From Prevotella sp. (GTDB lineage: Bacteria > Bacteroidota > Bacteroidia > Bacteroidales > Bacteroidaceae): a DNA stretch of 64,000 nt. Both the position numbers and the translations under genes were made by a program. The stretch spans positions 1-64,000 of the forward strand of contig JALFOF010000105.1 in NCBI GenBank assembly GCA_022773825.1. The letters are read 5' to 3'. Of the stretch, positions 47,143 to 55,397 are shown in pieces. Position 1 is the first letter of the stretch. The number at the start of each line of letters is the position of its first letter. The notes beneath the pieces were generated by a model, which was not told the DNA's origin, searched no databases, and saw nothing but the letters and a program-made list of their open reading frames with translations.

Positions 47143-47721
47143 TTAATATAATAGCAGCAGTCCGGCGAAGGCTGCGTACACTATCATGCGTATAGGGTTT
47201 ATCTTTACCATCTTCACGCCGATGAAGGTGGCGATGAACAGTGCCACGGAAACCCAGAAATGCCATGGCGACTGCGCTGTAGAGTTGAAGTTCTCTGTGT
47301 TACACAGCAGCAGCGTAGCGGCGGCGAGCAGTCCCACTACCGCAGGCCTCAGCCCGATGAAGATGCTCCGCACGGGCTGGGAGTCCATGTATTTTAGGAA
47401 CATTTTGCTTATCAGCAGCATCAATATGAACGATGGCAACACCAGCGCGGCGGTGGCGGTGACACTGCCGAGCACCGCGAGCGGCACGTTGCCGGTGGCG
47501 TGGAGCACTGCGGTATAGCCGCAATAGGTGGCGCTGTTGATGCCGATAGGCCCTGGTGTCATCTGCGATATTGCCACGATATTTGTGAACTCGGCTGATG
47601 TCATCCAGTGATGTGCCACCACTACCTCGTGTTGTATGAGCGACAACATACCGTACCCTCCGCCGAAACCGAACATCCCGATGAGGAAGAAAGTGTAAAA
47701 AAGTTTAAGGAAGAGGAGCAT
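47143..47721 (-). CDS. Chromate transporter family protein (short-chain CHR subunit)
   Basis: 192 aa; FGFGGGYGMLSLIQHEVV, ISQMTPGPIGINSATYCGY. Confidence 0.92.
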   Translation of the reverse strand: MLLFLKLFYTFFLIGMFGFGGGYGMLSLIQHEVVVAHHWMTSAEFTNIVAISQMTPGPIGINSATYCGYTAVLHATGNVPLAVLGSVTATAALVLPSFILMLLISKMFLKYMDSQPVRSIFIGLRPAVVGLLAAATLLLCNTENFNSTAQSPWHFWVSVALFIATFIGVKMVKINPIRMIVYAAFAGLLLLY

Positions 47722-47724
47722 TTG

Positions 47725-47873
47725 AGTTGTTTAGTTGTTTAGTTGCTTAGTTGTTTAGTTGTTTGGTGGGTGGGTTGTTTGGTTGGTTAGTAGGGTGGTG
47801 GGTTGTAAATTGACGGAATTGCTACATATAACTAAACCACTAAACAACTAAACCACCAAACAACTAAACAACT
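47725..47873. repeat. Octamer inverted-repeat array 10
   Basis: TTTAGTTG units, core GGAATTGCTACATATAACT, CAACTAAACCACC units. Confidence 0.88.
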
Positions 47874-48420
47874 ACTCACTCGGCTTGAGGAACTGTCCGT
47901 ATAGGTAGCCCCCCACGCCTGCGGCGAGGATTATGTATATAGGGTTCACTCCGAGCAGCCATATCAGCATGGCGGAGGCGATGGGTATCCAGCAGTTCAT
48001 GAGGTTTATGCCTGCTCCCTTCGCCATATTCCATGTGGGAATGGCTATCAATGCCACCACGGCGGGGCGTATGCCGGCAAAGACTGCCGCCACCCACGGC
48101 ACGTCCTGGAAGCTCTGGAAGAACATGGCTATGGCGAGAATGATGAGCAATGACGGCATCGCCGTACCCAGCGTGGTCATCGCCGCCCCCTTTATACCCT
48201 GCAACCTGTAGCCTATGAAGACCGACAGGTTGATGGCAAAGACGCCAGGGCATGACTGCGCCACGGCTATCAGGTCCAAGAACATCGTCTTGTCTATCCA
48301 CTTGCGCCTGTCCACCACCTCGGCTTCTATGAGGGGTATCATGGCGTATCCGCCGCCGAGGGTGAATAGTCCTATGCGGAAGAAGGTAAGGAAAAGGTCT
48401 TTTATCATAGGCATTGCCAC
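47872..48420 (-). CDS. Chromate transporter family protein (short-chain CHR subunit)
   Basis: 182 aa; LFTLGGGYAMIPLIEAEVVDRRKWID, AQSCPGVFAINLSVFIGYRL. Confidence 0.92.
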   Translation of the reverse strand: MAMPMIKDLFLTFFRIGLFTLGGGYAMIPLIEAEVVDRRKWIDKTMFLDLIAVAQSCPGVFAINLSVFIGYRLQGIKGAAMTTLGTAMPSLLIILAIAMFFQSFQDVPWVAAVFAGIRPAVVALIAIPTWNMAKGAGINLMNCWIPIASAMLIWLLGVNPIYIILAAGVGGYLYGQFLKPSE

Positions 48421-48453
48421 CTGTTTTAGGAATTACGAAGTAAAAGTTAAGAA

Positions 48454-48657
48454 TTAAACCCAAATCGGTCATTAGACCACAAAAGTTCAAAACTTCTTGT
48501 TTTTGTGTTGTTTCCTAACAGATTTTATTTTCTTGTCGGCATCTTGCCTGTCTTTGTGACTTGACGTAGCCCGCTATGCCTGCGTTACAAAGATAGCCAA
48601 TCTGCTCGACAATAAAACAAAATCTGTTTAGGCTCTAATGACCGATTTGGGTTAAAA
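48454..48657. mobile_element. MITE-like palindromic element (about 200 bp)
   Basis: Outer inverted repeats TAAACCCAAATCGGTCATTAGA / TCTAATGACCGATTTGGGTTAAA; inner arms CCTAACAGATTTTATTTTCTTGTCG / CGACAATAAAACAAAATCTGTTTAGG, continuing with GTCTTTGT / ACAAAGAT. No ORF. Confidence 0.7.
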
Positions 48658-48756
48658 ATTATGATTACGAAACGGAATGTTCATGATATCCTTTTGCGAT
48701 GTCGATAAAACCGCGCAACGCAATCATAATTTTTATTCTTAACTTCCAATCCTTAA

Positions 48757-51700
48757 TTACTGCTTCTCTATCCACTTGCGTGCGTTAACAAACGCCTCGT
48801 GCCATGGTGTCACCTCGTCTGTGAGGCGGCGCTGCTCCGGATAGTAGCCGCACTGCCATGGGAACTGCGTGCGCTCAGGGTGCGGCATTATAGCGAGATG
48901 CCTGCCGTCTTTTGATGCGAGGGCTGCCACGTCGTAGCAAGAGCCGTTAGGATTTGCGGGATACTCGCTGTGGTTATACTTGGCAGCGATGTTATATTCC
49001 GCCTCTGGCAGTGGCAGGTTGAACTTGCCCTCGCCGTGTGCCACCCACACGCCTATCTTCTCGCCGCTCAGCGAGCCGAGCATCACGGTGTCGTTCTCGG
49101 GTATCGCCAGCGTCACGAAGGTCGATTCAAACTTGTGGGAGTCGTTATGCAGCATCTCCGCGTAGTCCTTTGCGTTGTTCACCGCATGGTCGTTGTTCAG
49201 CAGTCCCAGTTCCACCATCAGCTGGCAGCCGTTGCATACGCCGAAGGACAGTGTGTCCTTGCGTGCATAGAACCTGTCGAGGGCTTCCTTTGCCTTGGGG
49301 TTGTAGAGGAAAGCGCCTGCCCATCCCTTCGCCGAACCAAGCACATCGGAGTTGGAGAAGCCGCCGCAGAACGCCACGAGGTTCACCTCTTCCAGCGTCT
49401 CCCTGCCCGTTATGAGGTCAGTCATCGTGACATCCTTCACGTCGAAGCCTGCCATATAGAAGGAATATGCCATCTCACGCTCGGAGTTGGTGCCCTTCTC
49501 GCGTATTATAGCCGCCACGGGCCGCTTGCCCTCGGGGCGCGGTGTTCTCTTCAATGGCGCGCCGCTGAGTGTCCACTCCACTGGTATCTCTTTGTAGCTG
49601 GCGTAGCGTTCCGCAGCCTTGCCGTTGAAACTCTGGCGGCGGTCAAGCAGGAATGAGGTCTTATACCATGCGTCGCGCATCTCGTCGATGTCAAACTCCA
49701 GCGTCAGCTCACGGTTGGCAATCTCGGCGTTAGGCACTGACTGGTTGCTCTGATGGCGCTTAATGGTGAGCTTACGCTCTGCCTGCGGCTTGCCAATCTT
49801 GGCATATCCCACGCCCGCGTCTTCCAGTATCTTCTTCACGCGCGGCGCGTCGGCATCGCTTACCTGTATCACTATGCCCGGGTTCTCGGCGAAGAGCACC
49901 TTCACTATGTCGTCACCCTTTATCTTGTCGAGGTCGAGTGCCAGTCCTCCCTTGGTGTTGGCGAAGGTCATTTCGAGCAGGGTCGTGATGAGACCGCCTG
50001 CTGATATGTCGTGACCAGCGAGAATCAGTCCTTCGCTAACGAGCCTCTGCACCGCCATGAAGGCGTCGCGGAAGTACTCGGCGTTCTTCACCGTGGGCAC
50101 GTCGGAACCCACCTTGCCCTGCGTCTGTGCAAAGGCTGAGCCGCCAAGCTGCAGTTCGTCGAAGGAGAAGTCTATGTGGTAGAGGCGTGATGCCGGCACA
50201 TCTTTTATTACGGGCGACACCACCTTGCGCACGTCAGACACCTCGCCGCCCGCGCTTACTATCACCGTTCCCGGTGCTATAATCTTCTTGCCGTCGGGGT
50301 ATTTCTGTGTCATAGACAGAGAGTCCTTACCCGTAGGCACGTTAATTTGCAGTTCGCAGCAGAAGTCTGACAGCGCTTTCACGGCAGTGTAGAGGCGTGC
50401 GTCCTCGCCCTCCTGCGCGCGGCAGGGCCACATCCAGTTAGCGCTGAGCGAGATACTGTCCATTCCGTCAGCCATCGGTGCCCACACAAGGTTTGTCAAT
50501 GCCTCTGCCACTGAGAGCACACTGCCTGCCGCTGGGTCTGCCAGTGCCGCCTGCGGGGCGTGTCCGAGCGAGGTGGCAATGCCCTTGCGGCCGTTGTAGT
50601 CGAGTGCCACCGCGCCGCAGTCCGACAGCGGCAGCTGCAACTCGCCCTGACACTGCTGGCGCGCCACGCGTCCCGTCACGGAGCGGTCCACCTTGTTGGT
50701 GAGCCAGTCCTTGCAGGCAACTGCCTCCAGCTGCAGCACGTTCTTCAGGTATGCGGCGAGTGTTTCGTTGAGCGTAGTGCTGGAGGAGAGGCCGGAAAGG
50801 TCGTAGGTAGCCACGTCGTAGTCGCGCCTTACGGTCTTGTCCACCATGTAAGTCTTTGGCGAAGAGCCGAACATCTGCTCCACGGCGAGGTCGAAGGGGC
50901 GCACTCCGTCAGCCTGCTCGAAGGCGAAACGGTGGTCGCCCGTGGTCTCACCGACGGTGTACATCGGCGCGCGCTCGCGGTCGGCAATCTGCTGCACGTG
51001 CTCTATGGCCCCCTCATCGATGAGCAATCCCATGCGCTCTTGTGACTCGTTGGCTATTATCTCCTTTGCCGACAGCGTCTTGTCGCCCACGGGGAGCTTG
51101 TCTATATGTATCAGTCCGCCGCACTCCTCCACGAGTTCCGATAGGCAGTTCACGTGACCCGCGCTGCCGTGGTCGTGTATGGAGACGATGGGGTTGCTGT
51201 CCTCCTCGCCCAAGGCGCGGATTACGTTGTATGTTCTTTTCTGCATCTCGGGGTTGGCACGCTGTACGGCGTTCAGCTCTATGCCGCTGGAATAGCGTCC
51301 TGTCTCCACTGATGACACGGAGCCGCCACCGAGACCGATGCGGTAGTTCTCGCCACCCATCACCACAACCTTGTTGCCCGGCTGTGGCTCACCTTTCAGG
51401 CAGTCGCGCTGTATGCCGTAGCCCACGCCGCCTGCCAGCATTATCACCTTGTCGTAAGCGTACTGCTCCTCCTTCTCTTGATGCTCGAAGGTGAGCACGG
51501 AGCCGCAGATGAGGGGCTGTCCGAATTTGTTGCCGAAGTCTGATGCGCCGTTTGATGCCTTTATGAGTATCTGCTCAGGCGTCTGATACAGCCACTGGCG
51601 CACGGGCAGTATTTTCTCCCATGCCTGGCAGTCCTTGTCGTTACTCCATGCCGGCGTGTTAGCGGGGTGTCCCTGCACTGGTGTGTCCTCTTCGTTCTTA

Positions 51701-52581
51701 CGTGGGTAGGAGGTCATGTAAACCGCCGTACCTGCTATTGGCCATGAGCCTACGCCACCGCCCATACGGTCGCGTATCTCACCACCTGTGCCTGTGGCGG
51801 CACCGTTGAACGGCTCCACCGTGGTGGGGAAGTTGTGCGTCTCGGCCTTCAGCGAGATGACACTCTTTACCGTCTTCGTGGTGTAGAAGTCGGGTTTGGT
51901 GTGGTCTGCCGGCGCGAACTGCTCTATCTCAGGACCTTCCGAGAAGGCGACGTTGTCCTTGTAGGCAGAGAGTATCTTGTTGGGGTTCTCCTGCGTTGTC
52001 TTCTTTATCATCTGGAAGAGGCTTGACTCTTTCTCCTCGCCGTCAATGACGAATGTGCCGCCGAAGATTTTGTGGCGGCAGTGCTCGGAGTTTATCTGTG
52101 CGAAGCCGAAGATTTCAGAGTCGGTGAGCGGCCTTCCCAGCTGCCCCTCCACCTTGTGCAGGTAGTCTATCTCCTCCTTTGACAAGGCGAGACCCTCCTG
52201 CTCGTTGTACTCCTCAAGGTTTTCAACATGCTTTATAGGCTCTGGCTTGATGTTGACGGTGAATATTTCCTGTCCTAAACCGTTGTACATACGCTGCAAC
52301 ATCGGGTCGTGGTCAGCGTCAACGGAGCTTACGGGAAAATACTCCTCTATGCGCGAGATGCCTTTCAGCGACATATTCTGCGTTATCTCCACGGCGTTGG
52401 TGCTCCACGGCGTAATCATCTCACGGCGCGGGCCAACAAAGAAGCCGTCTATACTCTGTGCGTCAAGCTGTGTGGCATTGCCATAAAGCCAGCACAATTC
52501 CTGTGTCTCCTGCTCACTGGGCTGATGGTCTATCTCAGTCGCAATGATGTGGTCTGAAGGTGTCTTGAAGAAAAGAACCAT
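48757..52581 (-). CDS. purL: Phosphoribosylformylglycinamidine synthase
   Basis: 1274 aa; FAQINSEHCRHKIFGGTF, SLKAETHNFPTTVEPFNGAATGTGGEIRDR, C-terminal glutaminase GVCNGCQLMVELG. Confidence 0.98.
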   Translation of the reverse strand: MVLFFKTPSDHIIATEIDHQPSEQETQELCWLYGNATQLDAQSIDGFFVGPRREMITPWSTNAVEITQNMSLKGISRIEEYFPVSSVDADHDPMLQRMYNGLGQEIFTVNIKPEPIKHVENLEEYNEQEGLALSKEEIDYLHKVEGQLGRPLTDSEIFGFAQINSEHCRHKIFGGTFVIDGEEKESSLFQMIKKTTQENPNKILSAYKDNVAFSEGPEIEQFAPADHTKPDFYTTKTVKSVISLKAETHNFPTTVEPFNGAATGTGGEIRDRMGGGVGSWPIAGTAVYMTSYPRKNEEDTPVQGHPANTPAWSNDKDCQAWEKILPVRQWLYQTPEQILIKASNGASDFGNKFGQPLICGSVLTFEHQEKEEQYAYDKVIMLAGGVGYGIQRDCLKGEPQPGNKVVVMGGENYRIGLGGGSVSSVETGRYSSGIELNAVQRANPEMQKRTYNVIRALGEEDSNPIVSIHDHGSAGHVNCLSELVEECGGLIHIDKLPVGDKTLSAKEIIANESQERMGLLIDEGAIEHVQQIADRERAPMYTVGETTGDHRFAFEQADGVRPFDLAVEQMFGSSPKTYMVDKTVRRDYDVATYDLSGLSSSTTLNETLAAYLKNVLQLEAVACKDWLTNKVDRSVTGRVARQQCQGELQLPLSDCGAVALDYNGRKGIATSLGHAPQAALADPAAGSVLSVAEALTNLVWAPMADGMDSISLSANWMWPCRAQEGEDARLYTAVKALSDFCCELQINVPTGKDSLSMTQKYPDGKKIIAPGTVIVSAGGEVSDVRKVVSPVIKDVPASRLYHIDFSFDELQLGGSAFAQTQGKVGSDVPTVKNAEYFRDAFMAVQRLVSEGLILAGHDISAGGLITTLLEMTFANTKGGLALDLDKIKGDDIVKVLFAENPGIVIQVSDADAPRVKKILEDAGVGYAKIGKPQAERKLTIKRHQSNQSVPNAEIANRELTLEFDIDEMRDAWYKTSFLLDRRQSFNGKAAERYASYKEIPVEWTLSGAPLKRTPRPEGKRPVAAIIREKGTNSEREMAYSFYMAGFDVKDVTMTDLITGRETLEEVNLVAFCGGFSNSDVLGSAKGWAGAFLYNPKAKEALDRFYARKDTLSFGVCNGCQLMVELGLLNNDHAVNNAKDYAEMLHNDSHKFESTFVTLAIPENDTVMLGSLSGEKIGVWVAHGEGKFNLPLPEAEYNIAAKYNHSEYPANPNGSCYDVAALASKDGRHLAIMPHPERTQFPWQCGYYPEQRRLTDEVTPWHEAFVNARKWIEKQ

Positions 52582-52635
52582 GTTATCTTGTCGTTATTTA
52601 TTGTTTATATTCTCCTGTGATATGCTTATTTCTTG

Positions 52636-52667
52636 CAAAGGTAAGGATATTTTCTGAATAAAACAAA
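52636..52667 (-). promoter_or_regulatory. Bacteroidetes-type promoter for purL
   Basis: Minus strand TTTG-N20-TACCTTTG. Confidence 0.7.
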
Positions 52668-52755
52668 AAATATTGCTTTTTTTGTGCATTTTGGTTGCCA
52701 CGAACCAGAAAACGCTTTCTGCCGCCCCTCTATCGCACTTGTCTTGCCGCCCCAC

Positions 52756-52868
52756 CGCAATCGCTATGCTTTTACTCGGTAATCACTACGCTTTTGCATT
52801 GTAATCACTATGCTTTTGCATTGTAATAGCTATGCTTTTACATTGCAATAGCTATGCTTTCGTATTGT
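52756..52868. repeat. 22-bp-period repeat array (family B), 5 copies
   Basis: CAATCGCTATGCTTTTACTCGG/TAATCACTACGCTTTTGCATTG/TAATCACTATGCTTTTGCATTG/TAATAGCTATGCTTTTACATTG/CAATAGCTATGCTTTCGTATTG. Confidence 0.95.
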
Positions 52869-53041
52869 GAGCCCCTTACAGGGGCGTGGTGAATGGTGCG
52901 GCTATCAGACAGGGGCGAGCCCCCGCCCTGTAATATGTGTCCACCTTCGGGGGCGTTGGGTTGTCCCTTTACCGCACAACCGTTATGCCTTTGATTACCA
53001 TCGCCAATGTATTCATTCCGCATCGTGCTTGTCCGCTCACT

Positions 53042-53122
53042 GCACGGCAAGGATGCCGTGCCTACATCTCTTCGCAAATCTTTTTCCGCCGACCATCGGT
53101 AGGCACGGCATCCCTGCCGTGC
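53042..53122. repeat. Nested inverted repeat
   Basis: GCACGGCAAGGATGCCGTGCCTAC / GTAGGCACGGCATCCCTGCCGTGC (24-bp arms, one mismatch); the left arm is itself a palindrome. Confidence 0.88.
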
Positions 53123-53214
53123 AACCGCCACATCGTGTGGGTTAACCATCGATGATGGGAATGGTTCCTTTCGCCCCTATACAGGGCTTTCCCTATATAT
53201 GCGCACCGTCCACG

Positions 53215-53236
53215 CCGTAATCGCTATGCTTTTGCG
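53215..53236. repeat. Single family B 22-bp repeat unit
   Basis: GTAATCGCTATGCTTTTGCGGC. Confidence 0.75.
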
Positions 53237-53400
53237 GCGGCACGGGGGAGTCATAGCGGGCGGAGGGCGGAGGAAAGCGGCTGTCAGCGAGGGGCTGGAA
53301 ACGGAGGGGACGCACGCCGCCGCTATACAGCCTCCGCCCCCTCCGGCCGCAATCTACGTCAACTTTTTCCGCACATAGCACAAGAAAATCAACAAAAGCC

Positions 53401-53431
53401 TTGGAGGTATGACAGAAAATGCGTACATTTG
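53401..53431 (+). promoter_or_regulatory. Putative promoter for typA
   Basis: TTG-N20-TACATTTG; start codon about 25 bp downstream. Confidence 0.5.
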
Positions 53432-53455
53432 CATTCGTATTTATTATTTAACAAA

Positions 53456-55258
53456 ATGCAGGATATTAGAAACATCGCAATCATCGCGCACGTGGACCAC
53501 GGAAAGACCACGCTCGTAGATAAGATGATGCTCGCTGGTAAGCTCTTCCGTGAGGGTCAGAACAACTCTGACCAAGTACTTGACGCTAACGACCTTGAGC
53601 GAGAACGAGGGATAACAATACTTTCCAAAAACGTTTCCATCAACTGGAAAGGGACGAAAATCAACATTATAGACACCCCGGGGCACTCTGACTTCGGCGG
53701 AGAAGTGGAGCGTGTGCTCAATATGGCGGACGGTTGCATACTGCTCGTCGATGCTTTCGAGGGACCTATGCCGCAGACGCGCTTCGTGTTGCAGAAGGCT
53801 CTGCAACTGGGACTGAAGCCCATAGTGGTGGTGAACAAGGTGGACAAGCCGAACTGTAGGCCTGAGGAGGTGTACGAAATGGTGTTCGACCTCATGTTCT
53901 CGCTTAACGCAACGGAGGACCAACTGGACTTCCCCGTTGTCTATGGCTCGGCAAAGAACGGTTGGATGGCAGAGGACTACAGCTGTCCGACGGACAACAT
54001 TGACTACCTGCTCGACAAGATTGTGGAGGTGATACCGCAGCCGCAGGTGCTGAAGGGCACACCGCAGATGCTGATAACATCGCTCGACTACTCTAACTAC
54101 ACTGGGCGTATTGCCGTGGGGCGCGTACACAGAGGCACGCTGAAGGAGGGAATGAACGTTACCATCTCACACCGCAACGGCTCTATGGAGAAGACAAAGA
54201 TAAAGGAGGTGCACGTGTTTGACGGCATGGGCCACGCAAAGGTGGAGGAAGCGCAGAGCGGTGACATCTGCGCCATCATCGGACTGGAGAAGTTTGAGAT
54301 AGGTGACACCATCTGCGACTTTGAGAACCCGGAGCCGTTGCCGCCGATTGCCATTGACGAGCCTACGATGTCGATGCTCTTTACCATTAACGACTCGCCA
54401 TTCTTCGGCAAGGAAGGAAAATTTGTCACCTCGCGCCACATCAACGACAGGCTGCAAAAGGAGCTGGAGAAGAACCTTGCGCTGCGCGTAACGCCCTTTG
54501 AGGACAGCACCGACAAGTGGATAGTGTCGGGAAGGGGCGTGCTGCACCTCTCCGTGCTCATAGAGACAATGCGCCGAGAGGGGTACGAACTGCAAGTGGG
54601 ACAGCCGCAGGTAATATACAAGGAGATAGACGGCACGAGGTGTGAGCCTGTGGAGGAGCTGACTATCAACGTGCCCGAGGAGTTCGCTTCGAAGATGATT
54701 GACATGGTGACACGCCGCAAAGGCGAGATGACATCAATGGAAAATCAGGGAGAACGCGTGAACATAGAGTTCGACATACCATCGCGCGGCATCATAGGAC
54801 TGCGCACCAACGTGCTGACGGCAAGTCAGGGAGAGGCGATAATGGCTCACCGTTTCAAGGAGTATCAGCCTTTCAAGGGCGAGATAGTGCGCCGCATGAA
54901 CGGCTCTATGATAGCCATGGAGACGGGAAACGCTTTCGCTTACTCCATAGACAAGCTGCAAGACCGTGGTAAGTTCTTCATTGACCCGGGCGAGGACGTG
55001 TACGCCGGTGAGGTGGTTGGAGAGCACATACACGATAACGACCTCGTGATAAACGTGACAAAAGCTAAGCAGCTCACCAACACACGTGCCTCCGGATCCG
55101 ACGACAAGGCGCGCATAGTGCCGAGGACAGTGCTCTCCTTGGAGGAAGCACTGGAGTATATAAAGGCTGACGAGCTGGTGGAAGTGACGCCAAAGTCAAT
55201 GAGAATGCGTAAGATAATACTCGACCACCTTGAGCGCAAGCGCGCCAACAAGGAATAG
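53456..55258 (+). CDS. typA: Translational GTPase TypA/BipA
   Basis: ORF begins at 53429 but MQDIRNIAIIAHVDHGKTTLVDKMM is the likely start; RERGITILSKNVSI, DTPGHSDFGGEVERVLNMADG, NKVDKP. Confidence 0.97.
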   Translation: MQDIRNIAIIAHVDHGKTTLVDKMMLAGKLFREGQNNSDQVLDANDLERERGITILSKNVSINWKGTKINIIDTPGHSDFGGEVERVLNMADGCILLVDAFEGPMPQTRFVLQKALQLGLKPIVVVNKVDKPNCRPEEVYEMVFDLMFSLNATEDQLDFPVVYGSAKNGWMAEDYSCPTDNIDYLLDKIVEVIPQPQVLKGTPQMLITSLDYSNYTGRIAVGRVHRGTLKEGMNVTISHRNGSMEKTKIKEVHVFDGMGHAKVEEAQSGDICAIIGLEKFEIGDTICDFENPEPLPPIAIDEPTMSMLFTINDSPFFGKEGKFVTSRHINDRLQKELEKNLALRVTPFEDSTDKWIVSGRGVLHLSVLIETMRREGYELQVGQPQVIYKEIDGTRCEPVEELTINVPEEFASKMIDMVTRRKGEMTSMENQGERVNIEFDIPSRGIIGLRTNVLTASQGEAIMAHRFKEYQPFKGEIVRRMNGSMIAMETGNAFAYSIDKLQDRGKFFIDPGEDVYAGEVVGEHIHDNDLVINVTKAKQLTNTRASGSDDKARIVPRTVLSLEEALEYIKADELVEVTPKSMRMRKIILDHLERKRANKE

Positions 55259-55262
55259 AATC

Positions 55263-55312
55263 TGCCTCACCGTCCCCCAAGGGCAGTGCCCGGACAGGGT
55301 GACGGTGAGGCA
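55263..55312 (+). other. GC-rich hairpin just downstream of typA (possible attenuator/terminator lacking a U-tract)
   Basis: TGCCTCACCGTC ... GACGGTGAGGCA, 12-bp perfect stem with 26-nt loop starting 5 nt after the stop codon. Confidence 0.6.
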
Positions 55313-55397
55313 ACGACAAACCGGACAGAATGGCAACACCGCGCCGGCGACGCCAAGCCGTACTACGAAATCTACCAACTACCCTTACGACAATGCC

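Noticed and set aside
52756-52868. Family B repeats as a CRISPR array
   Set aside because: Spacers of only 3-5 nt, no cas genes, both orientations and multiple dispersed loci.
52870-52960. CAGGGGCGAGCCCCCGCCCTG small inverted repeats
   Set aside because: Short GC-rich palindromes in intergenic DNA with no second feature; too weak for a separate claim.
55230-55397. N-terminal 56-aa extension of the TonB receptor ORF
   Set aside because: Overlaps the typA end and its hairpin; the real signal peptide starts at MKKKKYVLFSCLIAMG.
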